Source: Adiantum capillus-veneris (lineage: Eukaryota; Streptophyta; Polypodiopsida; Polypodiales; Pteridaceae). Taken from it: a stretch of DNA of 64,000 bases. The notes beneath the pieces are model-generated. The model made no database searches and was not told the DNA's origin. It saw only the letters and a program-made list of their open reading frames with translations. The stretch covers positions 126,008,470-126,072,469 of the forward strand of contig CM043962.1 in NCBI GenBank assembly GCA_014529385.2, given 5' to 3'. Shown here piece by piece: positions 39,071-53,900 of this stretch; within the stretch, counting starts at the first letter, position 1, and every line of letters begins with the position of its first letter. The translations under genes and the position numbers were made by a program.

Positions 39071-40210
39071 CAATAAGCAACAACATTAACCAAATGAGGA
39101 GCCTCAACCTATTCCCCGAAGATCTACAATAGCAAGTAGACCTCCAGAAAGGTTTGTTCCTTCCTTCAACCATCTCTTGATCTCACATTCTAGAGAGCCG
39201 GAATCATACGAAGAACCTATGCAACAAAGAAGAATGGACAAAGAGCATGCAAGTGGAGATGGACTCACTACATCGCAACTTCAATGAAAGATTGAGGTGC
39301 TACAAAGAGGATACTTGGTATGAAGATATCAAGGGAAAGGACGAAGAAGACAATAAATCTATCTCAAGAGGATTACATCAAGAAGGTACTAGAAAGGTTT
39401 GCAATGCAAAATGAAAAATGCAAAAATGGTTTCTACACCTTTGGCTGGTCACTTTAAACTAACCAAGGATATGTGTCCAAAGACACAAGAGGAGATAGCC
39501 TATATGTCTAAAGTTCCATATGCTACAGCGGTAGGTTCGCTTATGTATGCTATGGTCTAGACAAGGCCAGACATTGCACATGTAGTGGGAGTTGTAAGTA
39601 GGTTCATAGACAAACCAGGTAAAGAGCACTCGCAAGCTGTGAAGTGGATACTTAGGTATCTAAAAGGGACAACAACAAATTCTTTGTATTTTGGATTAAT
39701 TGATATTTTTCTAGAAGGGTATGCTGATGTAGATATGGCAGGTGACAAAGATACTCGAAGGAGCACTACTGGCTATGTCTTCACGGTTGGAGGCACAGTA
39801 GTAAGCTGGGCTTCAAAGCTGCAGAAAGTGTCTCACTTTCTACCACGGAGGCAGAGTATGTAGCAATGACGGAGGCAAGCAAAGAAATTATGTGGCTTCA
39901 CTGATTCTTAGAAGAGCTTGGATTTGAACAAGACAATTGTGTCTTGTATAGTGATAGCCAAAGCGCTATCCATTTGGTGAAGAAATCATCCTTTCATTCA
40001 AGGACAAAGCACATTGAGGTGAGATATCACTTCATACGCACTCTTTTGGAAGAGCGACAGCTAGAGCTAGGAAAGGTGCATACAAGTGAAAATCCTGCAG
40101 ACATGTTTACAAAGGTGGTCAACAAGGAGAAGTTAAGCTTTTGCTCATCTTCAATCGGAATCAAGGATAAGAAGCCAGGATGGAAAGCACTCACATGTTT
40201 GGTTTGGAGA
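39071..40210 (+). pseudogene. Copia RT remnant and RNase H
   Basis: After the integrase the frame breaks. The RT palm with its YVDD motif is missing; what remains is its downstream edge (MKISRER...LSQEDYIKKVLERFAM, ~39318-39408). STPLAGHFKL and VGSLMYAMV-stop-TRPDIAHVVG follow (39431-39594), then WILRYLKGTTTNSLYF. RNase H segments are ADVDMAGDKDTRRSTTGYVF (39725-39784), a frameshift near 39828, STTEAEYVAM, a TGA in MWLH-stop-FLEELG, and YSDSQSAIHL with SRTKHIEVRYHFIR (39947-40040) up to NPADMFTK. Confidence 0.9.
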
Positions 40211-40218
40211 TCAGTCTC

Positions 40219-40230
40219 CAAGTGGGAGAT
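40219..40230 (+). other. Polypurine tract of the copia element
   Basis: CAAGTGGGAGAT directly precedes TGTTAAG of the 3' LTR, the usual plant copia form. Confidence 0.85.
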
Positions 40231-40537
40231 TGTTAAGTATGGAGCCTGATTGGAGGGTCCGATTTGGACTTACCTACACAAGGGAGGCTACACATGGCTA
40301 CCTCTCATGAGAGAGGGCAACCCTTTTGGCCTATAAAAGGAGGCCACTTCTACACACATTTCATGGTGTGAAGTTGATGCAACAAGGTGGGTGCGAGGTG
40401 GTGAGAGTGAAGCAAGGCGGAAGCTCCAAAAGGGTATAATCCCTTTGTAACCTACTTCTTGTTTTGAAGTACTAAAGCCATTGAGTGGCTACTTTCCCGT
40501 GAACGTAGCCCTCATTGGGTGAACCACATATATTGTG

Positions 40538-40588
<51 letters not shown>

Positions 40589-40672
40589 ATAATCTCTTAT
40601 GGGGTGTAAATTATCTCTCTCTATTAAGTACTCTACTCAATTATCTACTTAGCTACGTCATATTTCCTAACA
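40231..40672 (+). repeat. 3' LTR of the copia element
   Basis: 442 bases, TGTTAAG...CCTAACA, with a (CT)n tract at 40542-40583 in the part missing from the 5' LTR and a TATAAAAGG box near 40332. Confidence 0.95.
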
Positions 40673-40979
40673 TTGATTAGCTAGATCGTAACTAATTAGT
40701 GGTTAATCCCTCTATAATCTTGTGTGATTTCCCTCTTTTGCTTGTGTGTGCATGTAGGTTTGATTGGAGTGTGGTACTCAACAGATCTATGTGTGTGTAC
40801 TTGCGATTAGTGTGTTGCATGATAGGATTGGTGTTGTGTGCATCTTGCAATCGTTAGTGTGTGATATTGGGCTGATTGGAGGTGAAGGAAAGTGAATGTG
40901 GCGATTGACCATCATTGTGGCTTAGCTCCTCCATAGGCCAAGAAGCTCACCTCGTAGAGTCAACCATTCGTGTTTCCAT
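40673..40979 (+). repeat. 3' LTR of the outer element, right part
   Basis: The right-hand TTGAT duplication (40673-40677) is followed by TAGCTAGATCG and continues colinear with 26937-27232 to CGTGTTTCCA. Confidence 0.9.
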
Positions 40980-41550
40980 GATTAGCTCACTAATCGTGTG
41001 AGTGTTTCCATGCCCTAGCTAGGTAGCTTAAATCCCTCCGGATTGATAATTATGTTGGTCATTGGAGCTATACAACAATGGAACTATCCAGCAACATGCT
41101 TGGAAAAATTGTGTATCGGCTTAGTATCGTGCTTTTTATTTCCAAAAATTGCCGGTTGAGGGCGTTGGAAAGGAAGAAATTCCACCCCAACATAGGAGAA
41201 AAAAACAAAAAAAATAAATAAATCTAATTTTCTCAAAATTTCCTTTTGGTAAATTCCAAGAGAGGATCATTGTTTGTTTTGGAAAAAAGATTTTTCCCAA
41301 CCTATGAACGTTAGTATGGCAAGTCTACCAACATCCATGCGATGTCATTTTTGTAACTACCTAAGAGACCATCTTAGCAATGTCAGGTCGGTTTTAAAAG
41401 AAAGTTATAGGCAACAGCTCCTACTGAGGAGAGGTAGGAATATTTAGATAAATTTACAAGGTATTTGTGAGTATTCAAAAGATCATGTGTGCATGTCTTC
41501 TCCTACCTTTAGCGTTTTAAAACTTAATATACGAGTAGGAGTTATCACAA
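40980..41550. other. Unassigned spacer
   Basis: No gene and no second copy in the window. It contains a second GTGTTTCCATG at ~41004-41014, 33 bases after the one ending the outer LTR, which leaves the true LTR end slightly uncertain. Confidence 0.5.
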
Positions 41551-44150
<2,600 letters not shown>

Positions 44151-44185
44151 CCCGCCCAAACCCAGGCACACTCACTCTATGATGT

Positions 44186-44211
44186 AGTAGACCCATAGAG
44201 TGGGGCTTACT
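44186..44211 (-). other. Stop-codon hairpin, PLE-A (diverged)
   Basis: An imperfect inverted repeat AGTAGACCCATA / TGGGGCTTACT at the stop codon, the same position as the perfect hairpins at 16874 and 58401. The overall stem is kept with mismatches and a wobble although the coding sequence next to it has diverged strongly. Confidence 0.5.
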
Positions 44212-47200
44212 GCCTCATCAATTTGATGATAGTATTTTTATTAGCCTTAGTACCTGGCCATTCATTTTTATTAAGAGATTGAATAATGGTATTTAGTATT
44301 TTATGCTTTGGAAACCCATTGTGTATAAATTTGTTTATTAGTTTGGAGATTTCTTCAAATGCAATGAAGGAATCGCTAGAAGAGTACATAATAAGGTAAA
44401 GAATTCCTAAGCTAGTATTAATCGCGTTTTTATATGGGTGATTACTTTTCTCTTTGATAAATTCAATAGTAGTAAATTGAAATTTATCTTTTCCAACTAT
44501 ATCTTGTTGTAAAGTCCCCTGTAAATGGTTCAAGTAACGTGATTTTTATTGTAAGATAAGATGTACTAGTTGTGAAGGGTTCTTCCTCTAATGCAATAAT
44601 GGTGTCATATGCATCTTCTATGTTAAGCACATCTAAGGGATAGATGTTACTAGGATGTTCTTTAAAACATTTATTGTTTAAACTGAGAATATCGTCCATA
44701 TATCTTGCAGTATGTATAGATTGTGTAAGTTTTTTTTCGTGTCTCAAAGTTATGTAATTGTTTGATATACTATTTGTATTCAAAGTAAGCTAAATAAAGG
44801 TTACATAGTACAGGTGAATAGGAAAATCCCATAGGGATCCCTTTTTTTTGTTTGAAACAATTTGTTCCAAGCTGGATAAAACTATTGTTGAGTAGCCAAT
44901 GAAGGTGAATTATCAAACTATTTTGATTAAAATGAAGAGGGGTATTGTGTGTACATTTTTTAACCCAAGTTGGTTCTTTGATGAGAGAGATAACAAAATA
45001 ATGGTATTTTGCTTTATTTCTAAAGGCAAGATCAATCAGTCCTTCTAAGATCGAGAGCAAACCGTAAGGTCCAAAAATAGGAATGTTCTCATAGCATTGT
45101 GTAATGTATGTTGTATAGACATTTGTAATATGTTCTGGGAGGTTTAGAAATAGCTCGGTACAATTCTTAATAATCCAGAATGGATTGTAATTGATCCCCA
45201 GATAATCGTGAGTGGTTTTTTGTTTAGTTGCACGATGGAGTTCTAGTTCATTTAGGATCAAATTAAGACATTTGGTTATGCAGTTCGTAATTTCCGTATA
45301 GATTCCATTGGAGGCATCAGAGATCCATCTAAACTTATGTTTATGTGCTTTGTAAGTGGAAAAAAGTACAAGTAGTTTTTTGTTATCCGTATTGTAACCA
45401 AATTCTTGAGGTTTGATATGTAAGTAGGTTCCCAGTATCTATTGGGTTAAGTGTAGAAATGGAAATTTCATCCCCCTTTAATCTTTCCAGTGCAGCTAAA
45501 CACACCAATTGCTTACAAATAATTAAAGCCGTGTTGCCAGCCTTGTTTAATCCCACAATAAAGAATTTAGATGCTAAATTTTTTATTTTTGTCATTAAAT
45601 CCAGAGTAAACCAAGTAGTGTCCGTACTAAGCCATTGTGGGTTCATGTTCCCTACTTTGTTTGAAAAGTTTTGAAAAAGTAGTTGAGAAAGAGTGTGGAT
45701 ATCCACTGACTCCAATTGGAGTTTATTAATCAAGTCAGTTAAGCAGTTAAGAAGGGCTACAAAAGCTAAGTGAGGGTTGAGTGATGGTAAGGGAATATGA
45801 TTCAATCCTTTGTTAAGAAATGCGTGAATCTCATGATCCTCGCAAATGTCTAAGTTTGAAGTAGAGATGTGTGAGCCAAAATTTTCAAATTGTGACGTAC
45901 AGTCTGTATAGTCGGCACAATTACAAGTAAGGATGTCGTGTAATCTTAAAAAGTCAGTATTGTAAAACCAATTTTTCAATGGATATGTGTATTTCCATAC
46001 AAATAAAAGAGAATCAAGTAGAGAAGTGTTACCAAAGTGTTGATGAAATATATACATAAAAATGGACTTAGACGTGTATAATTCCAGAATTTTGTTAACA
46101 AAAAGACAATGCACAAAAATCTGGTTCTAAGCCTCCTTCTTTTTATTCAAGATCTTCTTGCCCGCCACATTGGTAGTAACCTAAAAATATTACAATCACA
46201 TAGCAAGAAGATGTTTTATAGGAAGATTTTTGGCTCTACCTCTACCGGTATAGCTTTTAGTTTTTCCTTTGCCAAAGTTAGAGCTAGAAGTAATAGAAGG
46301 AGTTAAAAAGGAAGTAAGTGAATTAGGAATGTTAGTTATAGAAATAGGTCGTTTTAGGGAAGTGGTAGATTCTTCTTCCGTATTAGGTTTAAGAAGACTG
46401 AGAAGAATCTTTACTCCTTTATAATTGCCATAGGACGTCAGAAAAGTTCCGGGTTTGTCTTCTTTAACCTCTTTGAGAACTTCAAGCATCATGTTGCAAA
46501 AATGAAAGAAAGAAATTTGAGCTAAAACCAAGTTACGAGCTTGTCTACCCCGCCATGAACCTATTAATGATAAGTGACATTTTGCAGCTTTGTCTTGGAA
46601 TAGTAATTTCAGGTGATTAAGAATGTACCACACCGCATTATCAAACCAAATGATGCTTGATTCGCATGTTGCCTTGTTGTCAAGGAACTTGCAGGCACAT
46701 TTGATATAGGGCCTATAAATGTTCCAGATAGAATCTGAATAGTAGTCTGCATTTGGCTTTGAGAAAGCCATAATACCCTTTGTGCGTCCATAAATCTCAG
46801 TATTAGTAGAGCATTTTGCGGGATCCAAAAAGTTCATAGTAAAAAGAGCATTGATTAACTCTCCTTTATCCAAGAATTGGGTGCCTTTTAATATGAACCC
46901 TACATTCATCCATGTAGGCAGCAGGCAAATTGGCTAAGAAAATCCAAGATTCAAGTGAGATAGGTGCCAGAAAGCCTTTGTTAAGAAGGGTCCAAAGTTG
47001 ATTGTCCACACTTGCGTCTTCAACCTCTACTTGTTTAGAAGGAAGAAATGGGAAGCATTTTGACACTTTAGGAACCATTTCTAAAAGAGTGAACTCACTA
47101 AGTGAGCATAAGTCATGTTGAAAATTCTTAACAGCTTCCCCAATACCGTCGGATTGCGATTGAAGATATTGCTTGTAACATTGACTGTTGGAGTAGCCGA

Positions 47201-47804
47201 TGTAGTAATAAAGACTGGGTCGAGTCCACATAAATTTTAAAAAAATTTGGTTAACCCTACACCAAATGAGAAAAAGATAGCAAGTGACTCTGTGTGCAAT
47301 TTTTGAAGTAGAGGAAGTTGTTTTAATTCCTCTTCTAAAAGTTTAAGTCCTTCCTTCTTGTTTTTAACTAGATTTGCTAAGAGTTTGATCTAATCGTTAA
47401 ATGAAAGAAGTTGTAGTGAAGAACCATGAGGAAAATTATCTACATAAATACTCTCTTTAGAAGAAGCAAGCTCGACAGGAAATTCCAACCCAAGGGCTAA
47501 GGAATCAGTCTGAAAAATAGATAAATCATCATAAATTAGAGGAAAGTAGAAAGAAAGCTAAAAAGATACAACCAAATTTTTCATTTTTTTTGGCAGCTCT
47601 AGCAAGGTAAGGTCTGTATCTATTTGTAGGAAACATCCAAGGACGCCTAAGTGCATGTTTGTACAATTTGGCACGGGCCATTCTTAGTTTTTTATTGATA
47701 GATTCTATATTTTTTGGGGAGCTAAGAATCCGCACTCGGACAGTGTATCTGTAGAGTTGAGATACTTGGCAAAAAGTGAATGAAAAATTAAAGAGGTAAT
47801 ACAT
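44207..47804 (-). pseudogene. PLE-A polyprotein with reverse transcriptase
   Basis: A first exon ends near 47570 (RYRPYLARAAKK, matching TRPFLARKAK of PLE-1). An acceptor-like TTATCTATTTTTCAG at ~47512 opens the main exon. The N-terminal region (47500-45270) is conserved with PLE-1 in blocks such as IFLANLPA, DKGELINALF and SIIWFDNAVWYILNHL, but is of unknown function; there is a frameshift near 46900 and stops near 46190. The RT has CTELFLNLPEH, motif A region TYITQCYENIP (Asp replaced by Tyr, ~45110), KQKKGIPMGFSYSPVLCNLY (~44840) and ARYMDDILSLNN (intact, ~44700). IEFIKEKSNHPYKNAI and EEISKLINKFIHNGF end in TAA at ~44209. The loss of the motif A Asp makes it catalytically dead. Confidence 0.75.
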
Positions 47805-47959
47805 ACATCCTTTAAACCAGTCAATCTGAGGATATAATAATTGTGTGTATGTATCCCAATTAGATAATTAGGTCTACACCTAATAATCTAATTTTTATGT
47901 ATCTTTGCCATACTCCTGGACATAAATTGACAAAGCAATATTATGCCCTTGTGCCTATG

Positions 47960-48719
47960 TGTGTGTGTTGGAGTATTAAGCTATATACTTTATTCACAAT
48001 TTGAACAATATCTAACCAACCCAAATGTTTTTCTCATATTAAACTGATAATTTAATGTGGGATAATAAACGAGAACAAGGGTTAGAATATAGACATGTGC
48101 TTACGGACCTATTTCAACACGAGGCCAATGGTAAAGGGGTCCAAATGAGAGATGGCCTGTCAAAGAGCAATGCTACCTAATGGAGATTAAATACCGCAGG
48201 GTTAGCTTCATTAAGGACCTCCAAAATTTAGTGTTCAAAATTCCTTTGACCTTAGGCAAGCTAGGACTGACCTTGAGGTGGGAATCCTACCCAAGCATGA
48301 GGTGCTTGTTGGCTTGCTAAGTTTTAATGGGAACTTTACCCAAAAGCTTAAGGTGTTTCTCACATGCTTAAATGATTAAAGTTCTTGAAGTATTCAATTA
48401 AAAGATAACTCTCAAGAGACATGGACGTGCCATGCTTGATTGAATAAGTCCTTGAAGTATTCCATTCAACCAAATGACTTAATAAGCATAAAAGACACAT
48501 CTTCAAATGATCCTCCACATGTGGCCCTGATGATGTGTTTGAATGCTATTGGATAGGTTTTAAAGGGTTTCAATGAGAATTTAGATACATAAAAATAAAT
48601 AATTAAGTTCTTTCTCTCAAAGAGGAAAAAGAGGACACATGTCCAAAGAAAATAATAAAATAATACGAGAGAGAGAGAGAGAGAGAGAGGTGGACCAAGC
48701 ATGAGAGGGGGTATACTCT

Positions 48720-48752
<33 letters not shown>

Positions 48753-50803
48753 TCTCTCATTGTATGGAGTGCAAAATGCAAGAGCTCCATCTCCTTCTCC
48801 AAGTTTGTTGAGAAGTGGAGAGCCTACACCAACACTCTTGGCTATGGAATGCAAATCCAACAAAGAGCCATGCTTCAATGCTTAAGCTTGCCATATTCTT
48901 CATCTTCATTACTATGCTATTATGCTATGCTAAACAAGAAGAGTGATGATAAGTGAGGAACTGTTTCTTTCTCCTATGGAATGTTTCTTCTTCCTCTTCC
49001 CTAACCTCATTCCCCACTAGATCTCTCCACCTTCGAAGGTGTTTGAGGCCTTGGGACTGAGGCTTAGGATAGTTAATTCTTTTTGCAAAGTTTATGTTAA
49101 GCTCGTGATGCATTAAGCTTTCCATGTTCATAGCATCACCAAGGTCAGAAGGAGCACAAAGATTTTATTGTAACAAAGTCTCTCTTGATGGGAGAATCTA
49201 TAATACAAACACCTTTTGAAGGGGGGACCAGCTACAAGTAAATATGGTCATCATATATTGTCATGTTTCCAAATACTCTCTCTCTCTTGCAAAAGTATTG
49301 TTCATAACAAGTTAATTAAGTAATATGTTTATGCTGCTACCATAAATTAAGTTCACCCTCCAAGTTCTCAAAGTAATCTCACAAAAATGCTCACTCTAAT
49401 TCTCTTAATTCCCCTATTCTCAAAGTTCATAGGCCATTTCCATTACACATGATAAAGATCAATAAAAGTGATTACATACATATTTTTTACCAAGAAAAAT
49501 TATGTATATTTGAAATGGAGTTTTGATGTTTTATTACATCTAAGAAATAAAAATGAAGTAGCAGCAATAGAAGTATCCCTGCCAAAAATATTGTTCGAAC
49601 AACACTTGAATTCAACGATAAAAGAAGCCGAGAATCTTTACCTGCAAGCATCATGCCAACAAAAAAATCATTAGCATTTTTGTTTAAGCATGGAATGCAA
49701 GTATATGATAGACCCAGAAGTTGTTATCCATGTCCCTCTTGTCCATGCGTTCAAAAACATTTCGAAGATGACAAATAATTTTTTGTCTAAGATTACTTAT
49801 AAGAATATGGGTGACTAGAGTTTGATACTCTATTGGTGTGTAAGCAAGCCAATGTTTATGGATTACTTCAATTCCCGATTAAGGGAAAAAAATCTCTCAA
49901 TCATATCTACTGAAGGAGCCCATGTTGTCATAGTGTGAGGCATCATGTTTAGTAATTTGAAGGCTATATGTCTTTGTGATTAAAGTAACAAGCTAGTATC
50001 AAATGTAACACAGAGTGTTCTAAGAACTACAAAAATAGAGTTAATGCCATAAAAACATATTTCTATAAGCATTAATTCCAACTCTTTAATCAAAAAAAAT
50101 TATGGTTTTAAGCCAGCCGGATTGGCTTATGAAAAACCAAGAAATAGTTATAATTACACTAGTCCGTAATCTATTTGAAAGTTGACTTCAATCCTTATTT
50201 TTAAGTAAAAGCTATAGTTTTGAATTGCAAGTGTAAGAATTTACATGCAAAAAATTCCAAAAAAAAAGCTAAAATTATGCACCTTAGAGATTAAACTGAT
50301 TAAATACGATGTTTTTATGTCAAAAAAGGTTATATATTAAAAATTAATGTTAAAAAAAAGGGATATGTAATGTGTTTCCTAAGGAAGAAATAGAATATAT
50401 AAACCTTTCACATGAGGAGGGATGATGAACCAATAATTTTATTTGCGGTTTGTTTGTCCGCCATGAGTACAGTTGTACTGCAATTCTTGTAGATACCCAA
50501 CACTAAGAACTTGTGTCTTTACGAAAGAATTGGCTTTCGTTTTTTATGTGTCGCCTTTCAAAATTGTTGTAGTCTAGCTCAGGTAGTTTAAACTAGTGCT
50601 ATCAAGTGGAGAGTTGTGAAGTTGAGTGCTAATAGGTGTATGGAAAGCCGCACATTAAGTGAGCTCATAAAGCTATGGATAATTTGAATGTAGTGTGCTG
50701 CTAATTCGAGCTAACTAGTGGCGGACTAAAGCAGGAACTCTATGCATATGAACGCAGGACCTGTTTAAATATTCGTAAACTTGTTCAAGTGTGTTTTGAG
50801 AGA

Positions 50804-50835
<32 letters not shown>

Positions 50836-50951
50836 AGGAAAATTGGCAGACTCCAGTGTGTATCACGCAATAAGTTAGTACGTGTATTGTCGTGTGTGTA
50901 GGAGTATCCAAATTTTGTTGCTTTTTGGTGGCTCGATTTTGTTAGAGCGCA
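47960..50951 (-). repeat. R2: upstream terminal unit of PLE-A, interrupted
   Basis: Second copy of R (compare 24485-26100). 47960-48012 matches the left end of R1 and 49447-50951 the rest. It carries the same minus-strand signals, with a donor-like GCAG|GTAAAGAT near 49643. It stands directly upstream of the PLE-A coding region, which makes it the probable pLTR of that family. (GA)n lies near 50791-50835, and the right end meets (TG)n at 50952. Confidence 0.6.
48013..49446. other. 1.43-kb insertion in R2, unidentified
   Basis: Absent from R1. It replaces about 30 bases of R, and I see no terminal inverted repeat, LTR pair or clear target duplication. It contains (GA)n at 48668-48689, (CA)n at 48721-48750 and a repeated CTTGAAGTATTC(A/C)ATT segment (48373 and 48451). 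No convincing protein frame; the frames crossing the microsatellites are artefacts. Confidence 0.5.
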
Positions 50952-53900
50952 TGTGTGTGTGTGTGTGTGTGTAGCTGTTTTACCATAAATAATATGACAT
51001 AATTGAACTTTTTACATTCAAAAGGCAGCTGGCTTTAGAAAAAGGAAATGATAAGTACAAAAACAACTCAGTCTTAGAATTATTTTTGTACAATGCTTGT
51101 AAGAATGAGGCCTCATTCCAGTATACAAATAACAGAAGAACTTTTCAAGCAGTAAGTGAATGTGTAATTTAGTGTAGGACAGCTTGCCAAAGCTAAAGAA
51201 AACCTTTGAAGATAAGATAGGGTCCTTACCTGCATCCATCCAAACAAGACAACAAATATGTTAGCCTTGGATGTGTTTATAGGTATCAATGGACTATACC
51301 AGTTGTTATCCATGTCCATCTTACAAACTTTTTTTAAAAGTTTTACAAGCTAAGTGCATAGTAATTATGTGGACAATTTTGTTTTCAAAAAAGAACCTAA
51401 AATTTTCCAGTTTAGAGAAGAGTTTTATATCATTCTGATTAGAAGGCCATCACCCCTTCTAATCCAAGTGTCAGAGTCCCCCAACTTTTATTATCACAGT
51501 TCATCTTCCTAGATTAATGAAAGCACCATAATATGAAGTTTATGCAATAGGTTTTCTTTAGTATATATAAAAAAATTCCTTTAATAGATCCAATCAAACC
51601 ATAGGCTAGTTCAATGTTTGTTTTAAGTCGGGTAAAGTTTAGGCCACCATGTTACCCGAACTCACCAGTTTCCAAGTCACCTACCTTATACATCCTTATG
51701 GCCAACCCACGTGGCAAGAAGCCCTTGCTGAATCAAGTTAAGAACATGAGTCTAACTTTAAAAAAGTTTATGCTGTACAGTATCCAATTCCTTATGTGAA
51801 TAAAAGAAGGATATCCTTGCAGTACTTTTATCACGTTGGTTTTAGCCATTCAACTAGTAACCAAAAGAAGTAGGGCCAAAAAGAACCATCTAACACTCGT
51901 ATACAGAAGGGTCAAGCCCTATTTTCAACGTAATTACAAAACCATAATGCCCATGTAAATACCGAAAGGCAGTAAATCAACCAGAATTTTGGAATCGTCA
52001 CAAAGACATAACGAAATGCAGTCATGGCAACTTCCCATACCATAGTGATGTTAAATAACATTGTGCAATGGTAAAAACCCCTTTCTGCTCACAAAACCAA
52101 CCTAAGCAGCGGTCGGCAGTAGCCCAAGACAAATACCAAGTACCAAAAGGAACAACAACCGCTAGTGAGTAAGCAGAAAACGTAAAGTATTGCCCTTTAC
52201 CCTGGTTATAAAGACATGTTCAGAAACAACAATAGTGTGCCAGCTGGCCCCCTAAAAATATTCACTACCGGTATGCAGTGGGTGGAACAACACCCCCCAT
52301 TTCAAGCTCTCCATCAATATAAAAAAACATAAGGTTTATCCAGTACCAAAGTGCAAAAAGCCCCATTGGGTGTTATGTACTCGTGTAAAGAAGTAGGTTC
52401 AATCCTTAGGCAGTTAGGATAAATCAGGCAGATTTCTTTAAGAAAGGTTTTATTGTTGATGCTTAATAATTCATACATATATCTACAGGTATGTCCGAAT
52501 TGAGAAAGTTTATCCTGGCTATATTCCATGGCTTTGAGAAACCATTTGTATTCAAAGAAGGCCAGTTAAATATTACACATAAGGGGAGAACATGAGAACC
52601 CCATGGGGATGCCAAGGCATTGGTTGAAGCATAAACCACCAGAAATGATAGTACAGTTATTAAGTAACCACAAAATGTAAAGACAAAGCTTCTCTTCGTT
52701 GAAGTGTAAGGGGTGTACCGAGTAAGTCTTTTTTTAACCACCTGGGTTTTTTGGAAAGTGAAATGTAGAAAAGACACTTCTTTCTAGCATTGGAGAAAGC
52801 CATTTTAACTCATTTTGGCTAGAACATTCTTAAGGCCAAGATCCCTGTCAAGGGGGATGTTTTCATAGCATTGTGTGATATCTGCTAAAAAAGTGTGGAA
52901 GATTTGTTTCGGGAGGTTCAGAAAACCTCGGTGGAATTTTTTGTTAACCAGAAGGGGTTGTACTGTATTTGTAGAAAGTCATGGCAAATTTTCTATTTAG
53001 TGGCACAAATAAATTCTAACTCAGCTAAAACTAGGTCAAGGCAGAGAGTGATATCCTTGGTGATATCAGTAAAGATACCATTAGAAGCATCAGATATCCA
53101 TCTGAACTTATGCTTGTGTGTCTTATAGGTTGGAAATAGTACTAGTAGTTTAGTGTCATGTACACAATACCCTAAATTCCCTAAGTGTCTAAACATGCTA
53201 CTGGTAACTGTTTGTAATGAGGAGTTAATTCTAATGAATTCTTTCCCAGAAACTCGATCGCGGGCAGAATTCCACATAGGTTTTTGCAGATAAGAGTGTG
53301 ACAATTAGAGCTTTTATCAAGCCCGATTATGAACCATTTATTAGAGATTTTTTGAAAGTCAAGAGCAAGCTGTGATGTCAGCCAGGAGTTATCAATGGAT
53401 AACCATATTCTAGGAATTTGTGATATTCTCTGAAAGAAGCATTCTTCCACCAATTTAGTTAAGTCCAGTAGGAATGTCTTCTCTAGTCGGAGAGAACTGA
53501 TAAGGTCAGTTAGGGAGCTTAGTACAACTGATAGAGCGAGTTGAGGGTTTTTGGGAAAGTTATTTATGTGATTGAGCCCATTGGCCAAGATTCTTCGCAT
53601 TTTGATATTCTCAATAATGCTAGGATCACAAGTACAAACGTGCATACCATATGAATCAAAGTTCTTGCAGAAGGTGGTAAATTGATAGCAAGTACAATAG
53701 GGAATTGATTCATGATGAAGAAAATCATTACTATAAACCAAGTTTTTAACGGGTTGTTGATACATCCAACCAATGAGTACATTATCGAGCATTTTGTGAT
53801 TGCCAAAAAGTAGGTCAAAGCACTCACAAAAAAAAGCTTTAGGTTGTATCCAATCAAGAAGTACATTGTGGAAGAGACAGTGTACATAGATATAGTCACG

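Larger units (their letters stand above)
37184..40672 (+). mobile_element. Ty1/copia retrotransposon, internally deleted, nested in the outer 3' LTR
   Basis: 3.49 kb, with LTRs starting TGTTA and ending TAACA and a 5-bp TSD TTGAT. Order protease, integrase, (RT), RNase H is the Ty1/copia order. Two large deletions are visible. One joins the 5' LTR at ~37626 directly to the last Cys of the gag zinc knuckle, removing LTR end, primer-binding site and gag. The other removes the catalytic RT core near 39250-39330. A stop and frameshifts also occur. It cannot move on its own. Confidence 0.95.
26423..40979 (+). mobile_element. Non-autonomous LTR retroelement (gag-like, no pol), split by a copia insertion
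   Basis: Flanked by direct repeats of ~810 bases that both start TGTTAACT. The 5' LTR is 26423-27232. The 3' LTR is 36672-37183 continued at 40678-40979 after a nested copia element. A polypurine tract GGAAAGGGAGAA precedes the 3' LTR. The ~9.4-kb interior holds a long leader, a gag-like region with a CCHC-type knuckle, and Lys/Ser/Gln-rich frames, but no protease, integrase, RT or RNase H motif that I can find. This matches the definition of a gag-bearing non-autonomous LTR element. The LTRs differ by roughly 10% by eye, so it is old. A TSD is not resolved. Confidence 0.75.
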
